DNA from: Prevotella sp.
GTDB lineage: Bacteria; Bacteroidota; Bacteroidia; Bacteroidales; Bacteroidaceae
Reading direction: 5' to 3'
NCBI GenBank assembly: GCA_017619445.1
Contig: JAFZSI010000044.1
Location: 50,090-114,089, forward strand
DNA length: 64,000 nt
The notes under the pieces were generated by a model. That model was not told the origin of the DNA and made no database searches. It saw only the letters and a program-made list of their open reading frames with translations. This document shows positions 36,856 through 45,440 of this stretch, in pieces. Both the position numbers and the translations under genes were made by a program. The number at the start of each line of letters is the position of its first letter. Within the stretch, counting starts at the first letter, position 1.

Positions 36856-38460
36856 TTAGAATACGTGGAGTCCGAGGAACACCATCAGGCCATTCATCAG
36901 TATCCAGAAGATGGCGAAAGGCATGGTCTTGCGCATAATGTCGCCGTCCTGGCCCTCCATGTCGCAGGCTGCCGTAGCGATGGCAATTGACTGCGGCGAC
37001 AAGAGTTTACCACCCTCAGAACCTGCACAGTTGGCAGCTGCCAGCCAGTTGGTCTCGTTACCGCTTACGCCGAAGAAGGTGCTCTGGTTGACAAGGCCAA
37101 GGTCGCTTGCGGCCGTTGCTTGCAGCTTACCAAACAGGATGTTCGCGTTCGTGGCACTACCCGTGACAAATGTGCCGATAGAACCGATGAGGGGTGCGAA
37201 GAACGGGAAGAATGTGCCAGTAAGTGCTACCAGTCCCTTTGCGATGTCGTTCGTCATACCCGTGTTGTTCATCAGCATGGCCATGGCAACAAGGCAGCAG
37301 ATGGTAACGACTGTTTTTTGGAGGTTGATGGTGGTCTTGGCAAGCAGTTTCATCAGCTTGCCGAAGCTCATTCCCTGAATCAGACCGCCAATAACGGCAC
37401 CGAGGAAAATCATCAGACCGGCATTGGAGAGCCATCCGAATTTAAACGTGTTGCCAGTAACGGGCAGGTTGAACTGTGTAACCAATGTGCTGTTCAGAGC
37501 TGAATTGATGGTCGGGACAATCTTGCTGCTGATAAGGATGAAGAAGATGATGAGGCCATAGACGCTCCATGCCTTGAGCGTTTTGGTCGTGCCGAATTTC
37601 TTCTTCTCCACAACCACCTCGTCGGCAGGATTCTCGTCGCGAATGAACAGCTTATTGTAGATGAGCATGGCAATGATGGCAGCCACACTACCAAGGATAG
37701 CGGGTGTCTCAGGGCCAATGAAGTGTGCACAGCAGAACTGCACGATGATGGAGAATGTGCCTACAAACAGGGCAAGCGTAATGTTTTTCACAATCTTCGT
37801 GCGGTCGGTCATCATCAGGATGAGGAACGGCGTGATGTAGAACATCAGGGCCAGCTGGATGATGATGAAAGTGGCAACCTCGCAAAGCATCTCGGGCGAG
37901 GCCACTCCCTCAGCGGCCACCTGGTTGGCCAGCGTTGTGGCGGGAAGACCCACGGCACCGAAGCCCACGGCAACGGTGTTGGCAATCAAACAGATGACGG
38001 CCGAGAACATCGGCTTGAAGCCCAAACCAATGAGGATGGCGGCGGGAATGGCCACGGCTGTACCGAAACCGGCCATACCTTCGAGCACACCGCCAAGACC
38101 CCAGGTGAGCAGAAGCACGAGCAAGCCTTTGTCGGAGGTCATCTGAATGAACTGGGTCTTGATGGTCTCAATTTCCTTCGTCTCACAGAGGATGTTGTAG
38201 CTGAAGATGGCGCAGATGATAATCAGGATAATCGGGAAGCAGGCTTTCAGGAAACCCTCAATGACCGACCAGAGGGTGATGCCATAGATAGACGCCGCAG
38301 AATACTTCTCGGGAATGATGCCCATCGCCGGAGTGGCAAACAGGGCCAGCAGGATTGTTACTACAAGGGTAACGATGGCACTCTTGTAGCCAGACACTTT
38401 GAAGCCCATCATCAATACAATGAGCAACACAATTGGGATTACGGAAATTAAAGCTGACAT
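36856..38460 (-). CDS. lctP: L-lactate permease
   Basis: A 534-residue inner-membrane protein with about 12-13 helices of the LctP (LldP/GlcA) family. Conserved segments include WGLGGVLEGMAGFGTAVAIPAAILIGLGF and GSIGTFVTGSATNANILFG near the C-terminus. It exchanges lactate and possibly glycolate with protons. In a fermenting Bacteroidales, lactate export or uptake is both possible. Monocistronic, with a candidate -7 box TATATTTG on the minus strand at 38534-38541. Confidence 0.93.
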   Translation of the reverse strand: MSALISVIPIVLLIVLMMGFKVSGYKSAIVTLVVTILLALFATPAMGIIPEKYSAASIYGITLWSVIEGFLKACFPIILIIICAIFSYNILCETKEIETIKTQFIQMTSDKGLLVLLLTWGLGGVLEGMAGFGTAVAIPAAILIGLGFKPMFSAVICLIANTVAVGFGAVGLPATTLANQVAAEGVASPEMLCEVATFIIIQLALMFYITPFLILMMTDRTKIVKNITLALFVGTFSIIVQFCCAHFIGPETPAILGSVAAIIAMLIYNKLFIRDENPADEVVVEKKKFGTTKTLKAWSVYGLIIFFILISSKIVPTINSALNSTLVTQFNLPVTGNTFKFGWLSNAGLMIFLGAVIGGLIQGMSFGKLMKLLAKTTINLQKTVVTICCLVAMAMLMNNTGMTNDIAKGLVALTGTFFPFFAPLIGSIGTFVTGSATNANILFGKLQATAASDLGLVNQSTFFGVSGNETNWLAAANCAGSEGGKLLSPQSIAIATAACDMEGQDGDIMRKTMPFAIFWILMNGLMVFLGLHVF

Positions 38461-38624
38461 AGGCTTAGATGTTTGTGTGTATTATTAGATAAATCAGATA
38501 TTACGTAGGTTAACGTGTTTGAAAAAAACTATGCAAATATATAAATAATATGAATAAAAACGGATTTTCTTTACTTAAAAAATATAAAATGTGAACAAAA
38601 TAACCGTTTCAATGGCTATTTTAT

Positions 38625-38632
38625 TATTTTTG
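38625..38632 (+). promoter_or_regulatory. -7 element of the BspA-like gene
   Basis: TATTTTTG, 33 bases before the ATG at 38666. The 205-bp gap to lctP is divergent and A+T-rich. Confidence 0.55.
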
Positions 38633-38665
38633 CACAGTATTAATCGTAAATTCAAACCATTTGTC

Positions 38666-39487
38666 ATGAAGAAATATCTCATTGCATGCGCCATGCTGAT
38701 GCTCTGCGCATCCATGCACGCGCAAAAGAGCGTAAACCTGACAGAGCCGGGAACGCTATCCGCACAGCTCAATGCCGCTGAGCGACAGTCAATCACAAGC
38801 CTGAAGATTGCCGGGCCACTCAATGGCACCGACATGCTGCTGCTGCGCACCATGGCAGGCGCCAACGGCACAGCCGGACATCTGTCTGAGCTCGACCTGA
38901 GCGAGGCCACGATGGTGAAAGGCGGCGACTGCTATTCCGCAGGCAAGGAACAGCAGAATGCATACACGCAGGACAATGCGCTCTCCACACGTTTGTTCTA
39001 CGGATGCGGCGCCCTGCGGCGCGTGGTCATCCCCAATACGGTGCGCCGAGTGTCCAACGATGCCTTCTCTGCCTGTCCCGCGCTCGAGGAGATTGCCGTT
39101 GACGACAACCCGCTTTTCATTTCCATTGACGGTATGCTGATGCGCCACGACAGCACCCTGATTTACCGCTGTCCGCAGGGCCGCAAACTCACCTCGCTCG
39201 TCGTTGCGCAAGGCGTGAAGCAAATCTATCCCAGTGCTTTCCGCGGCATAGCAACCCTCACCGAGGTCGTTCTGCCCGCCACCATTCAGGGTGTCAACGA
39301 CATGGCCTTCTGGGGCTGTCCGAAAATCAGCGTCATACGCATTGAGACCCCCAATCCGCCTGCCATGGAGAACGCCTTCGACGCCGCAGTACTGGCCAAC
39401 GCCCGTCTTGTGGTGCCCAAGGGAGCTGCCGAGCGTTACCGCTCGAAAGCAGGTTGGGAAAACTTCAAGCACGTGAGCGAGGAATAA
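38666..39487 (+). CDS. BspA-like leucine-rich-repeat protein
   Basis: A 273-residue secreted protein with a signal peptide (MKKYLIACAMLMLCASMHAQ) and several LRR_5 (BspA/TpLRR) repeats, e.g. LFYGCGALRRVVIPNTVRRVSNDAFSACPALEEI and AFRGIATLTEVVLPATIQGVNDMAFWGC. Such proteins of Tannerella, Treponema and Prevotella bind host matrix or other bacteria. No C-terminal sorting domain is visible. The ATG at 38666 begins the signal peptide. Confidence 0.88.
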   Translation: MKKYLIACAMLMLCASMHAQKSVNLTEPGTLSAQLNAAERQSITSLKIAGPLNGTDMLLLRTMAGANGTAGHLSELDLSEATMVKGGDCYSAGKEQQNAYTQDNALSTRLFYGCGALRRVVIPNTVRRVSNDAFSACPALEEIAVDDNPLFISIDGMLMRHDSTLIYRCPQGRKLTSLVVAQGVKQIYPSAFRGIATLTEVVLPATIQGVNDMAFWGCPKISVIRIETPNPPAMENAFDAAVLANARLVVPKGAAERYRSKAGWENFKHVSEE

Positions 39488-39564
39488 TGCGGCTCCTGCA
39501 TCTGTGAGAGCAGAACGTCTGACTTTGGATGGCAGACTGTTCTTCCGAGCCAGTAGCCTGCACT

Positions 39565-39872
39565 TCAATCAGTCAAACCCATGCTTTGCGAGCGCAAAGC
39601 ATGGGTTTGTTTTTACCAAGCATTTGTTTGTTTTCGTAAAGTGCAGGTTTATGATTGAATTTTCTAAAGAATTTGCATGTAAAGTGCAGGTTTGTTTTTA
39701 CCAAGCAATTGTTTGTTTTCGTAAAGTGCAGGTTTATGATTGAATTTTCTAAAGAATTTGCATGTAAAGTGTAGGTTTGTTTTTACCAAGCAATTGTTTG
39801 TTTTTGCAAAGTGCAGGTTTATGAAAACAAAGTGCAGGTTTATGAACAGATTTTCTAGAAAAATTATACGTA
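39565..39872. repeat. 21-bp array family, locus E, with an 85-bp tandem repeat
   Basis: An 85-bp unit occurs twice in full (39606-39690 and 39691-39775) and a third time in part (from 39776). Each contains four modules of 21, 21, 21 and 22 bp: a TTTTCTAAAGAA palindrome, TGTAAAGTGCAGGTTTGTTTT, TACCAAGCAATTGTTTGTTTT and CGTAAAGTGCAGGTTTATGATT. Palindrome cores start at 39661, 39746 and 39851 (steps of 85 and 105). A GCTTTGCGAGCGCAAAGC hairpin opens the array. It ends one base from the decayed hemW copy. Confidence 0.9.
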
Positions 39873-39983
39873 CATCAAATCGCTGATGATGGAACCCACC
39901 CCAGCCCTCCCAAAGGGAGGGAGTAAGGGTGTTAGGTGGTCACCACCATGTCATCGTACTTCTCGTTTGTGGTGAGCATTTCT
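39864..39983 (-). pseudogene. Decayed 3' fragment of hemW at the restriction-island boundary
   Basis: Bases 39864-39892 are identical to 49306-49334, the last 29 bases of intact hemW including its stop codon. Bases 39938-39982 match 49504-49548 (45 bp, five mismatches). In hemW these two blocks are 169 bp apart; here only 45 bp separate them, filled by a C/G-rich hairpin. So this is a hemW 3' end with an internal deletion. It abuts the hsdR stop codon (39984). Confidence 0.85.
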
Positions 39984-42422
39984 CTATGCGCAATACAATC
40001 TGCGTTGCAACTCAAAGTAGTGCGCACGTATATCAGCGACAGACATATTCAATCTTTCCTTAGCATCGCTCATCGAGTTGAACTTGATGGTGATAAAGGT
40101 CTTCAGTTTATCAGTCCCCAGCTCTTTGAAACCGTTGCTGACGTAGTATTGCAGGATGAGGTTGTCGAAATCGCGCTGCTCCTCGTTCAAAGAATCCACA
40201 TACTGCTTCTTCACAAGTTCCACTCGTTTTTCCCTCTCTATGGGTGTAGAGTCATAGGCAATGTATTCCAGCACATCCAGCAAGTCGCATTTCTGCATCT
40301 TCAGCATGTTCTTCAGGAGATTCAGTTTGTCCTCCGCAAACCCTGCCTCATCAAGCGTTCTCAGCAGTTGCTCTCGGGTTTCGGGATTAGCCCATTTTTC
40401 TCTCAGGTCATCTGCTCCTGAGAAGAAATCAGGAATTCTGCCAAACAACTTATCTACATATTCATTCAGGGTGATGAACTCATCGCCAAAGAATATCTTT
40501 TGTTCCCAGGTCGTTTCTAGCGACAACTTTCTTCCGTTCGACAACTTAATGTCTATCAGGTTTGTCTTTGGTCCTTCACACGTACAGGGCAGGTGTCCGC
40601 ATACGGGGCACGGCTTTGGTTCGCTTACTATACCGTCATCGTCTTCTTCTGGTGGCATCGGGTATGGCTTCTTCTTACACGTGCAAGGCCAGTTGCCACA
40701 AATCGGGCAGTATGTGTCGCCATCCCAATCCGGGTCTTTGAACATGTCGCAAGCCCCTACAAAGTCATAGATGGTGAAATAATACTTCTTGTCAAACAAG
40801 CGTGTGCCACGACCTATAATCTGCTTAAACTCAACGATGTTCTGAACAGGGCGCATCAGTACGATGTTGCGCACATTGCGGGCATCAACACCAGTACTCA
40901 ACTTATAAGATGTAGTCAGGATGGTCGGCAGAAGCTTTTCATTGTCCTGGAAGGCTCTCAACGTCGCTTCACCCACTTCTCCGTCATCAGCCGTTACTCG
41001 CTCACAATAGTTGCTGGCAGGGCGCCGTTTGTGCTTGTTCACCATATCGCGCACGATCATCGCATGTTTCTGAGTGGCACAGAAGATGATGGTCTTTTCG
41101 TCGGGGTCAATCTTGTTCAGCAACTCTTGCACACGATGCTCGTCACGCTCCTTTATCTGTATTCTGCCATTATAGAAATCCGACTCCGAGTAAACCTTTT
41201 CATAGTCTATCTCTCCACTCTTCACGATGTCGCCTTCTTCATACTGATAGTCGTCAATGTTGCTCGTAGAGATGTCAACGCGGAAAGGAACAAGGAAACC
41301 GTCCTCGATTCCTTGTTTCAGAGAATAGGTATAGACAGGGTCTCCAAAGTAGGCATAGGTGTTGACATTTTCCTTTCTTCTGGGTGTGGCAGTCATACCA
41401 AGCTGGTAAGCGCTGTCGAAATACTCCATCAGCTTTCGCCACTCGCTTTCGTCATTGGCACCACCACGATGACACTCGTCGATGATGATGAAGTCAAAGA
41501 AGTTGCGCTCATACTGCATGTAGTAGGGCTGGTCGTCTGAGCCTTCTGGCAACTTGATGCCTTGCTCCTCTGCCTTTTGGGCGTTGGGCGAGGTCATCAT
41601 CGTCTGGAAAATGGTGAAATAAAGATTGCGGGCTGTGGGCACCTTGTAATTGTTCTTCCGCAGTTCCTTGGGCGTAATTCGACACATAGCATCCTCTGGG
41701 AACTGGTCGAAGTCGTTGATGGCCTGATTGGCAAGAATGTTTCTGTCGGCTATAAACAAGATTCTTGGTGCGCGCTCAACGCCCTTGTTCGTCCATTTCG
41801 TCTGTGTCAGTTTCCAGCATATTTGGAAAGCCGTGTAGGTCTTTCCTGTGCCTGTAGCCATTGTCAGCAAAATGCGATTCCGCTGCTTTGCCACCGCCTC
41901 CAGCACATTCTTAATGGCAATTTCCTGATAGTAACGAGGCGTTCGCCCACCGCTGCGATTGAGCGCACACAGATTGAACTTGTCGCGCCAAGGGTTCTCT
42001 TCAGGGAAGGTCATCTGCCACAAGTCCTGTGGCGTTGGGAAATTGTCAATATCCTTTTCCTTGCTGGAAATGATATACTCTCCCTTGCTGTTCTTCACAC
42101 CCATGTCGATGAACCATATCTCATCGCCATTCGAGCTATAGGTGTAGCGAATCTTCAGGGCATCGGCATAGAGTTTGGCCTGGTCCACGCCTTCAGCCAC
42201 GTCTTTCTCGTCGCTCTTGGCTTCTATTACGGCAAGTTTCATACCCTTGTATTCAAGGATATAGTCTGCCTTCTTCGGATTCTTGTTACCAGTAGTGGTG
42301 ATGCGGCCAGGCGCAATATAAGCACTCTGCTCCACAAGTATATTACTTCCTGGAACAATCCCCCAGCCTGCATCCCTTAGCTTGGGGTCTATTTTGTTAA
42401 ATCGAGTCTGCGCTTCGTTCAT
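39984..42422 (-). CDS. hsdR: Type I restriction enzyme, R subunit (EcoEI-like)
   Basis: An 812-residue HsdR that translocates and cuts unmodified DNA. The N-terminal nuclease core shows D53 and E67-x-K69 (D...EAK). The SF2 motor has ATGTGKT (189-195) and DECH (315-318), followed by GMTATPRR. Two Cys clusters near residue 610-640 (YCPICGNWPCTC, PCPVCGHLPCTC) may bind zinc. The C-terminal part is EcoEI-like. The ATG at 42422 gives the standard start (MNEAQTRFNKIDPKL); the longer frame to 42494 is mere read-through. Last gene of the island operon. Confidence 0.95.
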   Translation of the reverse strand: MNEAQTRFNKIDPKLRDAGWGIVPGSNILVEQSAYIAPGRITTTGNKNPKKADYILEYKGMKLAVIEAKSDEKDVAEGVDQAKLYADALKIRYTYSSNGDEIWFIDMGVKNSKGEYIISSKEKDIDNFPTPQDLWQMTFPEENPWRDKFNLCALNRSGGRTPRYYQEIAIKNVLEAVAKQRNRILLTMATGTGKTYTAFQICWKLTQTKWTNKGVERAPRILFIADRNILANQAINDFDQFPEDAMCRITPKELRKNNYKVPTARNLYFTIFQTMMTSPNAQKAEEQGIKLPEGSDDQPYYMQYERNFFDFIIIDECHRGGANDESEWRKLMEYFDSAYQLGMTATPRRKENVNTYAYFGDPVYTYSLKQGIEDGFLVPFRVDISTSNIDDYQYEEGDIVKSGEIDYEKVYSESDFYNGRIQIKERDEHRVQELLNKIDPDEKTIIFCATQKHAMIVRDMVNKHKRRPASNYCERVTADDGEVGEATLRAFQDNEKLLPTILTTSYKLSTGVDARNVRNIVLMRPVQNIVEFKQIIGRGTRLFDKKYYFTIYDFVGACDMFKDPDWDGDTYCPICGNWPCTCKKKPYPMPPEEDDDGIVSEPKPCPVCGHLPCTCEGPKTNLIDIKLSNGRKLSLETTWEQKIFFGDEFITLNEYVDKLFGRIPDFFSGADDLREKWANPETREQLLRTLDEAGFAEDKLNLLKNMLKMQKCDLLDVLEYIAYDSTPIEREKRVELVKKQYVDSLNEEQRDFDNLILQYYVSNGFKELGTDKLKTFITIKFNSMSDAKERLNMSVADIRAHYFELQRRLYCA

Positions 42423-42496
42423 ATTTAATCTCGTTTTTGTCCTTGTTCCTCTTTCACTTAATCCTCCTGTTGAACTTCGTTCGACAAGCCTCACGC

Positions 42497-43372
42497 TTAA
42501 TCGGCTTGTTCGAAATAATAAGAGTAGTCGATACCCTTCATGAAAAGCTCACGGTCGTCAATCTTATCGGTCAAAGCACCCTTTAACAATGCTTTGATGG
42601 CAGAGGAGTCTGTCATACTGAGTTTCATGGCTGAAAGATATTCTTTCTTGTCAATCTTGCTCCAATCGACACATAGCCTCAGACGCTTTTTAAGTATCAG
42701 GTCGAGCCAAAGTCGTGTGCTACGCCCATTGCCTTCCATAAAAGGATGTGCCACATTCATCTCAACATACTTATTCGCTATTTCATCAAAGGTCGTCTCA
42801 GGCATTGCCTCGATAATACTCAGATTCTTCTTCAAGTACTCTGCACGACAAAACAGCGTACCATCCTTCCAAATTGTCTTGGTGCGTATCTGCCCAGCAA
42901 AGTCATAAAGACCGCCAAACAGGTAGGCATGAATCTGTTGCAGACACTTCATAGTGCCTGGCTCCATACTGTATAGCATTCCGCCCTCTATCAGCGTATA
43001 GGCTTTTTTCTTACTCTGTCCGTCAATACTATTATCGCTGTAGGTGAACCATTCAAGGAATTTGCGCGCACGGTTGTTGGGATAGTTCTTGGCCAATGTC
43101 TGCACACACGCTGCATCCAACGCATCAGCATAACGCTGTTTGCCGTCAGGAGCTTGGAATTTGAACTCGTGAGTGACACTCACGAGTTGAACACCATCTG
43201 TGTTTAGTTTCCTTTTCAGCCAACGCCAGTAATTGCCCGCTTTGACGTAATCTTCTTCATCGTTAACAGCCCGCACGATGTCTGTGGCCGAGAACCACCA
43301 CTTATTGTGGTCATCGTCCCACACGGCTCGCACTTCGCGATCATTGAAAAATCGTATAGACTTCTTGCTCAT
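42497..43372 (-). CDS. BRO-N-like domain fused to a Fic domain
   Basis: A 291-residue protein with two parts. Residues 1-110 resemble the BRO-N/DinD-type antirepressor domain (VWDDDHNKWWFSATDIVRAV... RKFLEWF). Residues ~130-291 form a Fic domain with the full active site HPFMEGNGRSTR (209-220) and the YDFAGQIRTKTI flap. Fic enzymes usually transfer AMP from ATP to a protein side chain. An SYYFEQ motif at 284-289 resembles the C-terminal inhibitory helix ([S/T]xxxE[G/N]) of class III Fic proteins. The start overlaps the hsdS stop (TAATG). Its target is unknown. Confidence 0.85.
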   Translation of the reverse strand: MSKKSIRFFNDREVRAVWDDDHNKWWFSATDIVRAVNDEEDYVKAGNYWRWLKRKLNTDGVQLVSVTHEFKFQAPDGKQRYADALDAACVQTLAKNYPNNRARKFLEWFTYSDNSIDGQSKKKAYTLIEGGMLYSMEPGTMKCLQQIHAYLFGGLYDFAGQIRTKTIWKDGTLFCRAEYLKKNLSIIEAMPETTFDEIANKYVEMNVAHPFMEGNGRSTRLWLDLILKKRLRLCVDWSKIDKKEYLSAMKLSMTDSSAIKALLKGALTDKIDDRELFMKGIDYSYYFEQAD

Positions 43373-44568
43373 TATTCAAATACTTGTCGTAATATTGCTT
43401 GTTTCAATGCGTCACACTCCTGAGAAATCTTGGCGTAGTTCTCTTGGAGACGGTCAACCTTGGATTTGAGGGAGTCGAGAGTGACTGCAATTTGTTGCTG
43501 AACCTCAATATGGGGATAATAGAATAATATCCTTCTCAAATCCTTTATGTTTATCTGTTTCAGAGTTGAGCCCGTTGTCTTCTCTGCAAATATAGATTGC
43601 ATTGCAGGAGATAACATCTCATAATAGATGAAATCCCTGCAAATAATATCTTTGAAGAACAATGGTACAATACCTCTGTTTACGTTACATCCATTCAATT
43701 CTTCTGTTGCTATGCCTACTATTCCAGTTGTCCCTCGAACACCAAGCAATATCTCATCACCTCGAAGAATTGTTCGCTTGTATGATGATGATATAGATTT
43801 TGTCGTGCATTTTAGGTTATCTACTGTAATGTACTTCTTATTTAAATCTACTGGTCGTACTACTGGTACTCCTCCTTCAACATGGTTACCTTGCTGAACA
43901 ATTCCATAGGATATAGGGCAATTTGTATCCACAATATCTTTTAATTCTTTCTCTTCCCACCCTTCTTTTGGTTCAAGCATTTCTTTGAGGGATGCTTGGA
44001 AGAGGGCTTTGGCTTCATTGAGGGCTTTTTCTGCATTAGCCTTCATCGCATCTATCTTAGCAAAAGCAGAGTCAAGATAATCAACAATGGATTGCTGCTC
44101 AGAAAGAGAAGGAACAGGAACTTCAAGATTCTTTATTTTTACCTGTGAAATGTTTGGCTGAGCACCACCTTGTGCCTGAGAAGCAAGGAAATCCTTTCTA
44201 TAGCTAAAGAAATAATATAGAAACTCTGGTTGGAATTTGTTATTGGGTATTATACCACATACTGCTTGATTAGATGTAGCTTGAATTTTTAATATACCAA
44301 CTTGTGCGGCTGTAGCACCATACATAGCGACTACTACCGTATCTATCGGATAATACTTTGCAGAAGAATTCTCTAAGCCTTTCTGGGTGATAAACATTTC
44401 TGTTTCAAAAATATATTTCTTGCATACCTCACCGCTTCTGAGCCATGGTATATTACCATCTTGATAATATTCATTGACATTCTTAAGCGGGGTACCACCT
44501 GAATAGGTCTTACAGACCTCTCCTAACTTCTTATATTCCCAACCTTCTTTCATTCCTTGGTCTCTCAT
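43372..44568 (-). CDS. hsdS: Type I restriction enzyme, S (specificity) subunit
   Basis: A 398-residue HsdS with two target recognition domains (starting at about 8 and 208) and two conserved helical spacers (SEQQSIVDYLDSAFAKIDAMKANAEKAL near 160 and QQQIAVTLDSLKSKVDRLQENYAKI near 355). Each TRD reads one half of a bipartite target; the sequence cannot say which. The ATG at 44568 overlaps the upstream stop; a Met five codons later is also possible. No second hsdS copy or recombinase is near, so phase variation by shuffling is not evident. Confidence 0.93.
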   Translation of the reverse strand: MRDQGMKEGWEYKKLGEVCKTYSGGTPLKNVNEYYQDGNIPWLRSGEVCKKYIFETEMFITQKGLENSSAKYYPIDTVVVAMYGATAAQVGILKIQATSNQAVCGIIPNNKFQPEFLYYFFSYRKDFLASQAQGGAQPNISQVKIKNLEVPVPSLSEQQSIVDYLDSAFAKIDAMKANAEKALNEAKALFQASLKEMLEPKEGWEEKELKDIVDTNCPISYGIVQQGNHVEGGVPVVRPVDLNKKYITVDNLKCTTKSISSSYKRTILRGDEILLGVRGTTGIVGIATEELNGCNVNRGIVPLFFKDIICRDFIYYEMLSPAMQSIFAEKTTGSTLKQINIKDLRRILFYYPHIEVQQQIAVTLDSLKSKVDRLQENYAKISQECDALKQAILRQVFE

Positions 44569-45302
44569 TAATACTTGATTCTGAAATAGTCGAGAACAGC
44601 TTTATAGTTGTCCTGTGCTGTGAGACAAGTGTCGGTAAGATAGCCGTCAATATGTCCCCACTCGCGCAGACCTCGGTAATAGAACATCTTCAATTCGTCG
44701 GTGATGATGAAAGGAACGACACCACTACGCAGGCACTCCTTAAACATGACGAGACGCCCAACGCGGCCATTACCATCCTGGAACGGGTGTATCTTCTCGA
44801 AACGAACATGAAAATCGAGAATGTCTTCCAGCGTGTGCTGCTGCTTGGCGTTGTAATTGTCTATCAGTCGTTGCATACTTTCCTGCACCCGTTCTGGCTC
44901 ACACGTATCCTCGCCCCCCACCTCGTTGGGCAGACGCTTGTAGTCGCCAACGGCAAACCAATCTTTGCGGCTGTCGGAAGTGCCTGATTTCAATAGGCCA
45001 TGCAGCGTCTTTACCAGTTCTTCCGAAAGCGGTTCTTCGGCCTTATCAATAATCAGGTCAATACAGCGGAAATGGTTCATGGTCTCCACGATATCGTTCA
45101 CGTTTATGGTCTCGTCGGCTGTCACACCAATGGTGTTCGTCTCAAAGATATAGCGTGTTTGGTCGTGCGTCAATCGGCTACCCTCGATATGGTTCGAGTT
45201 ATAAGTCAGGTCTATCTGTGTTTTGTGATAGATACTGCCTTTCATCTTCATTTCTTTCTGCTCGCGAAGGGCAGCAAGCAGGGGTGTTATTTTGATTTCC
45301 AT
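44568..45302 (-). CDS. Fic-family protein, class II-like
   Basis: A 244-residue protein with the Fic motif HPFQDGNGRVGR (172-183) and an N-terminal inhibitory motif SNHIEG (36-41, [S/T]xxxE[G/N]). This is the layout of class II Fic proteins, where the Glu blocks ATP until moved. It likely AMPylates a protein; the target is unknown. It lies between the hsdM-tail fragment and hsdS, with overlapping start/stop codons. Together with the BRO-N-Fic gene it flanks hsdS on both sides. Confidence 0.9.
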   Translation of the reverse strand: MEIKITPLLAALREQKEMKMKGSIYHKTQIDLTYNSNHIEGSRLTHDQTRYIFETNTIGVTADETINVNDIVETMNHFRCIDLIIDKAEEPLSEELVKTLHGLLKSGTSDSRKDWFAVGDYKRLPNEVGGEDTCEPERVQESMQRLIDNYNAKQQHTLEDILDFHVRFEKIHPFQDGNGRVGRLVMFKECLRSGVVPFIITDELKMFYYRGLREWGHIDGYLTDTCLTAQDNYKAVLDYFRIKY

Positions 45303-45318
45303 ACTTTTTGAGTTTCTT

Positions 45319-45438
45319 TCATTTCACCATCTCCAAGATTTCGTCAATAAGAGTCTGATTCTCGCTGTTTGCCAAAATCCACTGCGGTGTAGCGGATTTT
45401 GAGAATGTCAGGAAAGGCAGCGTGTTATTTCTATCCAT
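45319..45438 (-). pseudogene. Duplicate of the hsdM 3' end (39-codon ORF)
   Basis: A small ORF begins two bases after the DUF1016 stop. Its last 15 residues (ENQTLIDEILEMVK) match the end of HsdM (ENQTLIDEIMEMVK) except for one residue. The first 25 residues have no HsdM match. It looks like the old hsdM tail left behind when the DUF1016 gene entered at that point, but the ORF stays open and could be translated. Confidence 0.75.
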
Positions 45439-45440
45439 TA

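Noticed and set aside
43372-44568. Invertible or shuffling hsdS locus
   Set aside because: Only one hsdS is present, with no partial second copy, inverted repeats or site-specific recombinase in the island.
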